DNA of 64,000 nucleotides, taken from Umezawaea sp049997955. GTDB lineage: Bacteria; Actinomycetota; Actinomycetes; Mycobacteriales; Pseudonocardiaceae. The translations under genes and the position numbers were made by a program. How positions within the stretch are numbered: position 1 is the first letter of the stretch; every line of letters starts with the position of its first letter. The notes beneath the pieces are model-generated. The model worked only from the letters and a program-made list of their open reading frames with translations, was not told the origin of the DNA and made no database searches. The stretch lies in NCBI GenBank assembly GCA_049997955.1, contig JAEBDY010000005.1, positions 434,001-498,000 on the forward strand, given 5' to 3'. Positions 16,090-26,084 of the stretch are shown piece by piece.

Positions 16090-18768
16090 ATGACCTTTCA
16101 CGCGAAGACCGTCTACCTGGCCGGTTCGGGCGGTGTCGCCGCAGGCATGATCGGTGGTATCGGGGCGGTGCCCGTGGTGCCATTCTCGGTCGAGCGGGCG
16201 GCTTTCGCCCAGTCGGTGGCCGTGCCGCCAGGCGTCGTAAGCGGTGGGCAACTGCGTGGCCGGAGCGAAATTGTCGAGGTAGTGCTCGACAGCTTCGAGG
16301 GTGTCGACGACGGTGGGCGTTCCCTTCTCCTGCATGGGTTGGGGGGCAGCGGGAAGACCTCGATCGCCGCGGAGGTCGGACGGAGGTTGTCGGCCAAGGG
16401 CGTGGACGTCTGGTGGGTGTCGGCGGTCGACCACGCGCGCCTGGTGGCGGGTATGCACGCCGTCGGGCGTCTGCTGGGTGCCAGCGCTGACGAACTACTG
16501 GCCAGCGATGCCGCGGAGGCGGTGTGGGGGCGGTTGAATGCCCGAACCCAGCCGTGGCTGCTGGTGGTCGATAACGCCGACGACCCCGAGGTCCTCGACG
16601 TGACCGCGGATGGAGCGGGTTGGGCCGATGGGTGGATCCGCCCGGTCCTCAACCGTATCGGTCTGGTTCTGGTGACCAGCAGGCACGGTGGTGGCCGGAT
16701 ACAAGCGGGTGTGCGGCTGCGGCCGGTGCCGGTGGACATGCTCGATCCCGCCGACGGCGCCCAGGTGCTGCTCGATCACACGCAGGGCCGTGGCGGGGAT
16801 CTACCGGCGGCGTGCGCTCTGGCCGAGCGGTTGGGCGGGCTGCCATTGGCGTTGACCTTGGCCGGTTCCTATCTCGCCCAGTCCGTGGATGACCTCTGGG
16901 TCGATGACGATGCCGTGACCACGTTCCAGGACTTCCATGCCGCCCTCGACCAGGGACGGACGGATCTCCTGAGCGTGGCTGCGCAAGACACCGCCAGCAG
17001 TGCGGGTCCGGTGGTCGACGGGGTCTGGCAGATGGCGGTCCGCTTGCTGGAGAAACGGGGACTGTCGCTGGCGGGCCGGTTCATGCGGTTGTTGGCTCAA
17101 TTCGCCGCCGCCCCGTTGCCCTACCGCGGCATCCTGCGGCAACGGGCGCTGTTCGACTCGCCGGTGTTCGCCAGTTTGGACCGTGACCAGGCCGGATCGC
17201 TGCTTCACGAATCCGCGAACCTCGGCCTTCTCACTCTGACCGCCGCCGCCGCCTTGGACCCTGCCGACGCCGCTGTGCCGGTGTTGCGCCTGCACCCGCT
17301 GATGCGCGACGCCGGTCACCGCTACCTTGATCCTGCCCACGATGACGACGACTATCTGACGACAGCCGCGCGGTTGTTGGTCGACTCGGTGGCGGGCGAG
17401 CCCGACTGGTCGCCACAGGATCACACCAGATGGAACTTCTGGAGTCTGCTCGCTCCGCACGCTTTCCACCTCCTCGCCGCCCTCGCACGAACCGATATCG
17501 ACCCGATGCTGGTCGATCGCGTGGCGCACGCGGTCGACCTGGCTGCCCGGCACTTGTACGTCCGCGGCCTGCGCGGACAGGCCGAAGCCGAGTATCAGGC
17601 CATGCTGCGGACCTGCAGCCATGTTCTCGGCGACGAACACGAACGCACGCTTGCGGCACGACACGGCATCGCCCTCATCATTTCCAACAAGGGTGACTTC
17701 GCCACAGCCCAGACCGAGTACCAGGCCGTCCTCGACCTCCAGCGGAGGGTGCTGGGCGAGGAACACCCCAACACCCTCACCACCCGCGGCAACCTCGCCG
17801 GTGTTCTGCAGGCCCAGGGTGACCTCGCCACAGCCCAGACCGAGTTCCAGGCCGTCCTCGACACCGAGCGGAGGGTGCTGGGCGAGGAACACCCCGACAC
17901 CCTCACCGCCCGCGGCAGCCTCGCCGGTGTTCTGCAGGCCCAGGGTGACCTCGCCACAGCCCAGACCGAGTTCCAGGCCGTCCTCGACACCGAGCGGAGG
18001 GTGCTGGGCGAGGAACACCCCAACACCCTCACCGCCCGCGGCAACCTTGCCGGTGTTCTACGGGATCGGGGTGACCTCGCCACAGCCCAGACCGAGTTCC
18101 AGGCCGTCCTCGACCTCCAGCGGAGGGTGCTGGGCGAGGAACACCCCAACACCCTCAACGCCCGCGGCAACCTCGCCGGTGTTCTGCAGCGCCGGGGTGA
18201 CCTCGCCACAGCCCAGTCCGAGTGCCAGGCCGTCCTCGACCTCCGGCGGAGGGTGCTGGGCGACGAACACCCCGAAACCCTCATCATCCGCGGCAACCTC
18301 GCCGGTGTTCTGCAGGCCCAGGGTGACCTCGCCACAGCCCAGACCGAGTTCCAGGCCGTCCTCGACCTCCAGTGGAGGGTGCTGGGCGAGGAACACCCCG
18401 GCACCCTCATCACCCGCGGCAACCTCGCCGGTGTTCTGCAGGCCCAGGGTGACCTCGCCACAGCCCAGACCGAAATACAGGCCGTCCTTGACCTCCAGCG
18501 GCGGGTGCTGGGCGAGGAACACCCCAACACCCTCACCACCCGCGCCAACCTGGCAATTGTCTACGCACACACAGGTCGGTACCGAGAAGCCGACATGGCA
18601 ATGCGTGCGGTCCTCGCTGCACGTCAACGGATCTTGGGTGCCAATCATCCCATCACCCGCGCCACCAGACAGGATCTCAAGATCCTCAGAGACAATGCCG
18701 CCAGAGCCAAGCAGCCGATCCTGTGGCATGGCCCAGGAAAGCGTGGAAAAAAGGGAAAGAAGCGATAG
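16090..18768 (+). CDS. NB-ARC STAND ATPase with near-identical TPR array
   Basis: An 892-residue STAND-class NTPase. Walker A is HGLGGSGKTS (82-91), Walker B is WLLVVDNADD (156-165), with sensor VLVTSR and the GLPLAL motif of NB-ARC proteins. A winged-helix-like segment follows, then nine 42-residue TPRs of kinesin-light-chain type from about residue 497. Seven of them (GD-L-ATAQ ... RVLGEEHP) are almost identical in DNA as well as protein. The basic tail ends GKRGKKGKKR. STAND proteins of this shape act as ligand-triggered oligomerising sensors in immunity. No obvious effector domain is fused, so the upstream small protein or the hydrophobic N-terminus (residues 8-30) may provide it. Confidence 0.9.
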   Translation: MTFHAKTVYLAGSGGVAAGMIGGIGAVPVVPFSVERAAFAQSVAVPPGVVSGGQLRGRSEIVEVVLDSFEGVDDGGRSLLLHGLGGSGKTSIAAEVGRRLSAKGVDVWWVSAVDHARLVAGMHAVGRLLGASADELLASDAAEAVWGRLNARTQPWLLVVDNADDPEVLDVTADGAGWADGWIRPVLNRIGLVLVTSRHGGGRIQAGVRLRPVPVDMLDPADGAQVLLDHTQGRGGDLPAACALAERLGGLPLALTLAGSYLAQSVDDLWVDDDAVTTFQDFHAALDQGRTDLLSVAAQDTASSAGPVVDGVWQMAVRLLEKRGLSLAGRFMRLLAQFAAAPLPYRGILRQRALFDSPVFASLDRDQAGSLLHESANLGLLTLTAAAALDPADAAVPVLRLHPLMRDAGHRYLDPAHDDDDYLTTAARLLVDSVAGEPDWSPQDHTRWNFWSLLAPHAFHLLAALARTDIDPMLVDRVAHAVDLAARHLYVRGLRGQAEAEYQAMLRTCSHVLGDEHERTLAARHGIALIISNKGDFATAQTEYQAVLDLQRRVLGEEHPNTLTTRGNLAGVLQAQGDLATAQTEFQAVLDTERRVLGEEHPDTLTARGSLAGVLQAQGDLATAQTEFQAVLDTERRVLGEEHPNTLTARGNLAGVLRDRGDLATAQTEFQAVLDLQRRVLGEEHPNTLNARGNLAGVLQRRGDLATAQSECQAVLDLRRRVLGDEHPETLIIRGNLAGVLQAQGDLATAQTEFQAVLDLQWRVLGEEHPGTLITRGNLAGVLQAQGDLATAQTEIQAVLDLQRRVLGEEHPNTLTTRANLAIVYAHTGRYREADMAMRAVLAARQRILGANHPITRATRQDLKILRDNAARAKQPILWHGPGKRGKKGKKR
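17692..18573 (+). repeat. Seven tandem 126-bp repeats encoding TPRs
   Basis: Each unit begins GGTGACCTCGCCACAGCC (first unit GGTGACTTC) at 17692, 17818, 17944, 18070, 18196, 18322 and 18448. The spacing is exactly 126 bp, or 42 codons. Near-identity at synonymous sites indicates recent duplication or gene conversion, so copy number is likely to vary between strains. Confidence 0.95.
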
Positions 18769-18821
18769 GGCAGCCTGCTTGGAGGAAGGCTGCGCCCGGC
18801 CACTTGCCTGCGAGTGTTTAG

Positions 18822-18905
18822 CCACCGCTCTGGCTCAAAGACTCGTGACTGGACCAATCGGCCAGGCCAGCTACGCGGTGGCCAGTTCGTGCGGTGTCCA
18901 GACCG
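18822..18905. repeat. Imperfect ~85-bp direct repeat, copy 2, right of the NB-ARC module
   Basis: Second copy of the repeat at 15312. It begins 54 bp after the NB-ARC stop. The 420 bp from 18769 to 19189 contain only this repeat and attR; no gene is supported. Confidence 0.8.
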
Positions 18906-19026
18906 GTGTTTGGGATGGAACGCAACGTCTGCGGACGCACGCAACTGGCTGAGACGACACATGACGTTTTGGCTGCTTGACGTGCTACGAGGTTGTACAA
19001 GGGAGACCTCTGAGACCTACCGGGCA

Positions 19027-19120
19027 CCGTTCACACCGGAAAGGTCACTGGTTCGATCCCAGTATCGCCCATAGCAACCGAGAAGTCCCTGACCATGCAT
19101 GGTCAGGGACTTCTCGGTTT
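19027..19120. repeat. attR: truncated tRNA-Val 3' end plus terminator, direct repeat copy 2
   Basis: Contains the anticodon CAC, T-arm and acceptor 3' strand of tRNA-Val and the hairpin 19078-19117, but no 5' half, so it is not a functional tRNA. One extra A in the terminator loop distinguishes it from attL. It lies about 70 bp from the stop of the neighbouring FxsT-like gene, marking the chromosome/island border. Confidence 0.93.
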
Positions 19121-19189
19121 ACTGCCCATCGCATTGTCGTCTGGATTCGTCAGGTCCCGTAGCGCAATCATATACATCGTTGCTTCAAC

Positions 19190-22100
19190 TCACAGTTGCA
19201 TGGTGTCGATGTCGCAGTTTGCCCTGATCAGCCTGGTGGCCAGGACTGTGGTGGAATGTGCTGCACCGAGCGCTCGACGGAGTTCCGCAACCGTTCTGAT
19301 CTGCAGGCTCGAGGATTCCTCGAACCTGCCGAGGTTGCGCAGGTCGATCGCCAGGTTTAGTGCTACAGCCAATGTGGATGGATGTTCGGCACCCAGTGCT
19401 TTCGTGGACCGGGCGAGCGTGTCTTCGTCCAAGTCCTTCGCCCTCTCATGCTCGCCGAGGGCGGACAGGTCGCTGGCCAGGTTGGTCGCGCTCACGAGCG
19501 CGAACGGGTGGTTCCTGTCGAAGATGCGGTGTAGTGCCACCGTCGCCGCCGCGTTGAGTTCACTGGCCTCTTCCGGTCTGCCCGCCAAGCGGTAGTTCAC
19601 CGCCAGGTTCGTGGCCGCGATGAAGGTGTACGGATGATCGTGGCCCTGGACCTCGGCGAACAGCAGGTGGCTCTGCTCCGCCGACTCCGTCGCTCTGGCC
19701 ATCTCCAAATGCCGGAGGTCCACCGACAGGGTCATCAGCGAGGTGAACGAGTCCGGGTGCCTTTCCCCGTACCTTCTGCGGTAGCGGTTGAAGCAGTCCT
19801 CAGCGAGGATCCGCCCCCCTTCGTGATCGCCTGCCCGGCAGCGTGCGATGGCGAGGCTGCGGATCGCACCGATCGTGTAGGGGTGGTCGTTGCCGAACAG
19901 TTCGCGCTGACGCTGGAGCGCCATCTCCTGAGCGGTGCGCGCCGTTTCGTAATGGCCGAGTTCGCGCAAGTCCATGGCGAGCGCGCTCTCCGATCGGTGT
20001 GTCCAAAGGTGGTCCGCGCCAAGCACCGCAGTACGACGTTCCAAGGTCTCCTTGTCCAAGGCGTGTGCACGGTCGAAAGCACCCATTAATCGGTAGCAGC
20101 CAGCCAGGTTATGGGCGTAGTTCAAGGTTTTCGGGTCGTCCTCGCCCAGCACCCGGCACGCCGTCCGGTGCACTTCCTGCTGAATGGTCAACTCCTGGCC
20201 GAACAAGCCCTGCGAGCGCCGGTCCGCCGCGATCACGTCCATCATGCTGATGACCTGCTCGTGGTCGTCGCCGACCGCGGCGCGAAGTGCCTCCAGGGTT
20301 CGATCGTTCAGCACGATCGCCTCCTGCACCTTGCCCGACCGGCGCAACCCGACCGCGTGCAGCCTGCGCATGTCCAGGGTTTCGAGGCTGTCCTCGCCGA
20401 GCGTCCTGCGCCAGGTGTCGACACCGTGCGCGGAGAGGTCGATCGCGCCGTCGTAGTCGCCGCTGGCGAGCAGGTACTTGACGAAGTTGGTCATCATGGC
20501 CCTGGCCCACGTGTACTCGCAGTCCACCGCCTCGGAGGCCACCGCGTGCGGCAGGAGTTCCCCGTAGAGCTGCCAGTTCGCGGACACCTCCGGCACCTGG
20601 GGATCCCCGTTGACCAGCAGCACGTGCACCGCGTGCCGCAGGTCCTCCCGACCCCGTTCGCTCAGCCGGTTCTTCACCGCGGACTGGACCAGCCGGTGCA
20701 GCTGGATGGTGTTGCTCCTGTGGTCGATCTTGGCCAGGCTGTACTTCTTGATCTCGCGGATCGCTCGGTCGAGTTTGATCGGGACGTTGAGGGCTTCGGC
20801 GAGTTCCTCGGGAACGGGTGCGTCCCGCACTCCCCGGAACAGGCGCAGGGAGATGGGGTCCGGGCCGAAGAAGGCGCAGATCTGCAGGAGTTGCAGCGCG
20901 GCGGGGTGGTCGCGCTGGAGGAGGTTGAGAGGAACGTTCCACGCCGCCGCGACCGGGAGCTGGTCGTCGGCGGACGCCCCCGACGCGATCAGTTCGTCGC
21001 GGTTCAGGCGGAGGAGTTCCAGGTACTCCGACACCGCCATGCCGGTCTGCGCGCGCCAAGCACCCGCCTGTTCGATCGCCAGTGGCAGGTCGCCGAGCGC
21101 TTCCGCGAGCAGGTCCGCTTCGGCATCGTCGAGATCCTCGCCGTGCCTGCGCAGCAACTCGACGCTCTCGGCCCTGGTGAACACGTCGACCTCGACCGAG
21201 TGGGCGTAGCCGCTCCAGTCGGAGTTGCGCGAGGTCACCACGACGTGGCCCGAGCCTTCCGGCAGGAAGCGCCTGAGGTCTTCCGGGTGCTCGGCGTTGT
21301 CGAACACGATGATCCAACGCGAGTACGGCTCGCCCGTCGCCAGGGCCTCCAACACCGCGGGCACGGCGGCGTCCGCCGCACCGGTGGAGACGTCCAGTCT
21401 GCCCGCCAGTTCCACGAAGCTCGTCTTGATCTGCGCCTGGTGCTCGGCGGGAACCCACCACACCAGCTGGTACTCGGTCTCGTGCCGGTGCAGGTACTCG
21501 ACGACCGTCTGGGACTTGCCGACACCACCCATGCCGTGCAGCGCCTCGGGCAGGACCGCGGTCGCGCCTCCCGCGGCGAGTCTGCGGCGCAGCTGTTCCA
21601 GCAAGGCCTCCCGGCCGACGAAGTCCCTGTTGCGCAGCGGAACCTGTCCCCACACCAGCGGTCGCCGGTCGGGCCCGCCCTGCTGCTTCTCACGCCTGGT
21701 CATGTCGCCTCCTGCCGTGGACCCACCGGCCGTGCCCTTCCGGCCTCCGGCGTCCAGTTCCGAGCGCAGCGCGGCCAACCGCTTCGCCCTGGGCATGTAA
21801 GGACCGGAAAGGGCTCTGAACACCGCCTCCTGCACGCGGACGTGGCGCAGGTTCTCGGGTGAGATCTCGGGGAGCGGCGAGTCCGGCTGGTCGAGCGCGA
21901 CGGCCAGGTTGCGGAGGACCGCGGCGCCGGGAGCGGCGTGGTCGGCGACCAGGCGGGCGACTCGGACGGTGTCCGTGCGCCGGGCTCCCGCGAGGAGTTC
22001 CTCGCGGACACCGACGTGGAAGTCGTAGAACACGTCCTGCGGGCCCTCGCCCCGGTCGTGGACCAGCAACCTGCCGAGCAGCACCTCCGCCAGCACCGAC

Positions 22101-23473
22101 AGGCTCGTCCTCGGCAGCAGCACCCGCTGGACGAGCTTCATCGTCGGCAGGTCGAGGGGCGCGGCCGCCAGCAGGCCCGCGAGCTGGAACGCCGCGGACG
22201 ACGCGACGGTGCGGAAGCGGAGGATCCTCTCCCGAGCACTCGGGAGAGGATCCTCCGGGTCGGAGGGGCGGTCCAAGGGGCCGCCGTCCGCCAGGGGGGT
22301 GACCAGCGCGGCCGTGGTCTCGTTCCACTCCGAACCGGGGGAGCTCACCAGGCGGGCCCAGTTGGTGAACCAGGAGCCGGACAGTTCGAGCACGGGTATC
22401 GCCGTGGCACCGCGTGCGGCGCTGTCGGGGAACGCGAAATCGGGTTCCGCGGGGGAGATCCGCAGGTGCGCGTTCGGCGCCCCCGGCAGCGGGGGCGGAG
22501 AGGCGGACGCGTCTCGTGGCGATCCCACCCCAGTGCCAGAGCCGCTGTTCGAGCACGTGGACGACCGCGACGGGCATCTTCCGAGCCCACCCGTGCAGCA
22601 CGTGCTCGGCGGTTCCGGTGCGCCACGCCTCGCCGACCGCGTCGGTCAGCACCAGGACGAGCCGCCTGCCGGTCGGGTCCGTCAAGCGCGTCCAGCTCAC
22701 TGGCCGGGCCGACGTGGTCTCGGGGTGCAGCAGGAGGTCCGACGGCGAGCGCGCCGAGAAGTCCGAGTGGTACAGCCGCACGTCGCGAAAAGCCCCCTGG
22801 TGGGCGAGGAGGTCGTGGAACTCCCTGGCCGTCTGCTGCCAGATGTTCATCGAGCCGGACCGGTCGACGACCAGTGCGACCTCCAGCGGATGCCACTGGG
22901 TCGGACGGCACTCGGGCACCCACAGCCGGTCCTGCGCCGCGCGGACCGCGGTCGCCTCCTCGTCCAGTTCCTCGTCGCTCGGCGACGGCGAACCGCGCAT
23001 CAGCGGGCGCAGGGCCCGTGCGATTCGCCGTCGGTCCGGGAGCGCGGGCACCGTCGGCCAGGCCGAGGACACCCCGAGAGTGGATCCCGTCCCGTCCGGG
23101 GCCCTGCCGCTGACCGGGTGCGTGGAGTCGATCGACCACCCCCGCAGCCGCGAGCCGCCCGCGCCGTGCCGTCCGGCGCTCGTCCGTCCCGGTCGTCGGG
23201 GGCGTTCGCGTCGGACCTGCCACCGCCTCGCTCCGACGACACGTCCACGTCCTCCGCTCGCCGCGGTCCACCCGGCCACGGCCCGCGCTCGGCCAGCGCG
23301 CCGGCATCGGCCCCGCTCAGCACGAGAGCCAGCCACACGGTGTCCCGCAGTTCGCGGAGCGACAGCGCGTCCGTCGGCAGCGAGGTCGTCGGGTCGGGGG
23401 GAGAACCGGCCGACTGGGCGACCGCCGCCCGCACGTTCGCCCGGTTCTCCGCGTCCCGCGGCGTCCCGCTCAT
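19190..23473 (-). pseudogene. fxsT: FxsT-like SAV2336(vWA)-NB-ARC-TPR protein with two frameshifts
   Basis: The reading runs from ATG 23473 (frame 1), shifts by -1 near the G5 run at 23139-23143, shifts back by +1 near 22480-22495, then stays open to 19190, about 1,427 residues. Part 1: LSLRELRDTVWLALVLSGADAG. Part 2 (open 23336 to 22500): SAV2336 domain with the vWA/MIDAS-like LVVDRSGSMNIW. Part 3: VPVLELSGSWFTNWARLV-like block, NB-ARC with LHGMGGVGKSQ, then at least ten kinesin-light-chain TPRs, ending NCDIDTMQL as in FxsT proteins. Both shifts lie in homopolymers, so sequencing error, real decay and programmed shifting are all possible. The start overlaps the MoxR stop (TGATG). The intact 3' frame alone is 19190-22528. 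Confidence 0.82.
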
Positions 23474-24534
23474 CAGGCTTCGGCGATCAGCGGGTGCCAG
23501 ACGGCCTTGAGGAGTTCGTCCCAGTCGTGGTCCTGCCGGTACTCCCCGGACGTGGCGAGTTGCACGGCCAGGTGCACCGCGTTGAGCAACTGGTCCGCCG
23601 CCAGGCCTCCGACCTGGCCGCTGTGCTCCAGGAAGTGGTTGATGAGGCCTTTCAGCTCGACCCCGCCCGGTGAGCCGAAGTGGGCCGCCACCATCTGCCC
23701 GAGCTGTTCGTAGCCCGGCGGGTCGACGTGCAGCCTCAGGCAGCGCCGGAGGAACGCGGGAGGGAACTCCCGCTCGCCGTTGCTGGTGATGATGACGACC
23801 GGGAACTCCCGGCACCGGACCACGCCGCCGAGCACCGCCGCGGTGCCGCCGTGGTCGGCGGTCCTGACCAGCACCTCCGGCCTGTTCCCGCTGATCCTCT
23901 CCAGCTCGGGGATCTCGTACTCGCCCTCCTCGAACACGTTCAGCAGGTCGTTGGGCAGGTCGATGTCCCCCTTGTCCAACTCGTCGACGAGCAGGACGCG
24001 GGGCAGGTCGTAGGCCAGCAGCGCGGTGCCCAGGGCGCCGAGGTGGATGTAGTTGCCGATGTCCGTGTCGCCCGCGCGGTCGCGGTCGCCCGCGCCGGTC
24101 GCCTGCACGCGCCCGATCGCGTCGTAGCCGTAGAGGCCGTCACCGAGCCTCGTGCGGCTCGTGATGGGCCACCGGAGGACCGGGCCGAGGCCGAGTTCCC
24201 TGGCGATCAGGTAGGGCAGCGTCGACTTCCCCGTGCCGGGTTCGCCCGTGACCAGGAGCGGGCGGCGGAGGCTGATGGCGGCGTTGACCATGTCGACCTC
24301 GCGGGGGTGGGGAATCCGCCGCGAGGTCAGGGCGGTGCCGACGTGGCGGTCGGCTTCGCCGTCGTCGTGAGCGGGCCTGGAAGCGGTGCCCTGCCCGGAG
24401 AACCGCCGCCACGGAGGCGCCGCGGGCCAGGAGTCGACCGGGGCCGACGCCTTCTCCGCCGTGCCGCGGTAGACGTGCCACCGGGGGGACGGGGCCTGTC
24501 CGGTCGGGTCTTCGGTGCTCGTGTTCGCGCTCAT
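23473..24534 (-). CDS. MoxR-type AAA+ ATPase of the VMAP system
   Basis: A 353-residue AAA+ ATPase. A disordered N-terminal 60 residues precede the ATPase domain, with Walker A GEPGTGKS (97-104), Walker B VLLVDELDK (180-188), and the sensor region VVIITSNGEREFPPAFLRRC. MoxR proteins work as ATP-driven remodelers with vWA partners; here the vWA-like partner would be the SAV2336 domain of the next gene. ATG 24534 overlaps the VMAP stop (ATGA) and its own stop overlaps the next ATG, so expression is coupled in a four-gene operon starting at 26996. Confidence 0.92.
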   Translation of the reverse strand: MSANTSTEDPTGQAPSPRWHVYRGTAEKASAPVDSWPAAPPWRRFSGQGTASRPAHDDGEADRHVGTALTSRRIPHPREVDMVNAAISLRRPLLVTGEPGTGKSTLPYLIARELGLGPVLRWPITSRTRLGDGLYGYDAIGRVQATGAGDRDRAGDTDIGNYIHLGALGTALLAYDLPRVLLVDELDKGDIDLPNDLLNVFEEGEYEIPELERISGNRPEVLVRTADHGGTAAVLGGVVRCREFPVVIITSNGEREFPPAFLRRCLRLHVDPPGYEQLGQMVAAHFGSPGGVELKGLINHFLEHSGQVGGLAADQLLNAVHLAVQLATSGEYRQDHDWDELLKAVWHPLIAEA

Positions 24535-26024
24535 GCCGCCGTGGCTCCTTCCGGTGCCGTGGGGTTCTCGGGCACCACCATCCGGTGCGGGTCGTCGTAG
24601 AGGACGGTCAGCGCTCGGCCGCAGTGCTTGCTCTCCGGTCCTTGGGCGAACGCGTCGGTGCGGGCCACCCGGACCCGCTCCAGCAGGTCGGGGTGGTCGT
24701 CGCTGTGCAGCAGTTCGCGGGCGGTGTGCACGAAGATCGAGTCGCACTCCTCGCGGTGCCACAGGACCATCGGCACGCCCGCGCGCAGCGCGACGGCGAT
24801 CTCGTCGCGCCCCGAGGACTCCGCCCGCGGTGGCGAGCTGAGCACCAGCGACACGGCGGTGGGTGCGCGGTCGAACGCGGCGGTCAGCTGCCACAGGCCG
24901 GCCACGGTGACGTCCTTGCCCCAGCAGGTCGACTCCTCGGCGATCACCCCCGCGACGTCGAGCTGGGTGGTCAGCTCGCCCCAGCGGTTCCGCCACTCGC
25001 GCCGCCACTTCCGCGTTCCCATCCGCTCCAGGCTCCGCACCACGACGGAGTAGCGGCAGCCGAGCGGCTGCGGGATCAGGGCGTCCGTCTCCCATTCCCA
25101 CTGGTCCACGTCGAGGTTCAGCAACTCGCCCGACAGCACGAACTCCACCCGGTAGGTCGGGTCGAAGTCGGACCAGTTGTCCTCGATGTGCTCGATGAGC
25201 GCCGCGACCTCGCGCTTGACCGACTCCAGGTTCCCGATGTGCTCGGTGACGCGCATCGGGAACCAGCCGTCCCGCGTGCCGAGCTGACGCCAGTGCACCA
25301 GTTCGAAGTTGTCGCCGGTCGTGCCGATCCGCTGCAACGAGAACACGAGGTACCCGTACTGCTTGTGGGGTCGGTCCATGGGCGCCTTGGCGCTGCGGAT
25401 GTCCCTGCGGACCGCTTTCAGCTCGTCGACGAGCTCCACCAGTTCCGCCTGGATGCCCGTCCACCGGTGCAGTTCCAGGGCGATGTCCGGTCGGGCCTTG
25501 GCGGCGAGGTGCTCGATGAACACCAGTGGTTTCGGCAAACCGTCCGGTCGTGCGTTGAGCGTTTCCAGCAGGCTGAAAGCCTCGGCGAACCCCGAATTTC
25601 CCGGCAATTGCGGAGCCGTCGGCCCGGCAACCGACCGGTAAACGTCGTCGATGTCGTCGACGTTCACCTCGCGCAACAGCGCTATCACCGTATGTCGGGC
25701 TTCTGGCGACCAGTAGGGCAGCACCGTCATGTCCAGGACGATTCTTTGGGCCTCGACGAGGTATCGAGAGCCGTCGTCCAGCCTGCCCACCACCCGCATG
25801 AGTGCGGAAAGCCCCAGCGGGCGTTGCGAACACGCCACGATGATCTCGTAGAGGTGAACGCGGTAGTAGCTCTGCTCCTCTATCCGGAGGTGTTCGTCGA
25901 GTTCGGCGCGGAGCATTGCGATGACGAGGTTCCGGCTGTGCAGCTCGGTCAGCACAGGGATCTCGCCCAGGCAATCGACCAACTGCCACAGGACTCGTTG
26001 TTCCGGCACTCCGGGTGTCCGCAA
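24531..26024 (-). CDS. EAD2-VMAP-C protein (vWA-MoxR-associated protein)
   Basis: A 497-residue protein. Residues about 8-95 form effector-associated domain 2: LWQLVDCLGEIPVL, then SR, the R-x-HLYEIIVAC helix and LSALM. The rest is the VMAP C-terminal domain, with LNLDVDQWEWE, a YSVVVRSLERM-like strand, a Trp-rich segment RKWRREWRNRWGEL and the closing ALRAGVPMVLWHRE. VMAP proteins are the third partner of vWA-MoxR ternary conflict systems and are thought to link the ATPase core to effectors through EADs. TTG at 26024 is chosen because GAGGGGG lies six bases upstream; GTG 26009 is the alternative. Confidence 0.85.
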   Translation of the reverse strand: MRTPGVPEQRVLWQLVDCLGEIPVLTELHSRNLVIAMLRAELDEHLRIEEQSYYRVHLYEIIVACSQRPLGLSALMRVVGRLDDGSRYLVEAQRIVLDMTVLPYWSPEARHTVIALLREVNVDDIDDVYRSVAGPTAPQLPGNSGFAEAFSLLETLNARPDGLPKPLVFIEHLAAKARPDIALELHRWTGIQAELVELVDELKAVRRDIRSAKAPMDRPHKQYGYLVFSLQRIGTTGDNFELVHWRQLGTRDGWFPMRVTEHIGNLESVKREVAALIEHIEDNWSDFDPTYRVEFVLSGELLNLDVDQWEWETDALIPQPLGCRYSVVVRSLERMGTRKWRREWRNRWGELTTQLDVAGVIAEESTCWGKDVTVAGLWQLTAAFDRAPTAVSLVLSSPPRAESSGRDEIAVALRAGVPMVLWHREECDSIFVHTARELLHSDDHPDLLERVRVARTDAFAQGPESKHCGRALTVLYDDPHRMVVPENPTAPEGATAA

Positions 26025-26084
26025 TCTGTGCCCCCTCGTGGTTGAAATAACCCAGCCTGCCGCTTGTCCTGAAGTCGCCCGCAG

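Larger units (their letters stand above)
7122..19120. mobile_element. Integrated genomic (defence) island in tRNA-Val(CAC)
   Basis: The island is delimited by direct repeats of the tRNA 3' end plus terminator (7122-7214 and 19027-19120), with an integrase facing the intact tRNA and an excisionase next to it. About 11.9 kb lies between equivalent points. Cargo: TIR membrane protein, FokI-like nuclease, ScoMcrA-like HNH nuclease, a small hypothetical, and a small-protein/NB-ARC-TPR pair. The 9.3-13.1 kb part is visibly more AT-rich than the flanks, a sign of transfer. No Rep, TraB/FtsK or relaxase gene was seen, so this is not a complete AICE. The integrase has a premature stop, so the island may be fixed. 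Confidence 0.85.

Noticed and set aside
17621..18952. Long alternative-frame ORFs across the TPR repeats on both strands
   Set aside because: They arise because the 126-bp repeat is a multiple of three and stop-free in other frames; only the 16090 frame has STAND/TPR motifs.
7122..19120. Complete actinomycete integrative conjugative element
   Set aside because: No Rep, TraB/FtsK-like translocase, Spd or KorSA genes were found between the att repeats.
19190..23473. Complete FxSxx-COOH peptide modification system
   Set aside because: No radical-SAM fxsB, no fxsA peptide ending FxSxx and no fxsC was found; only the FxsT-like protein is present.
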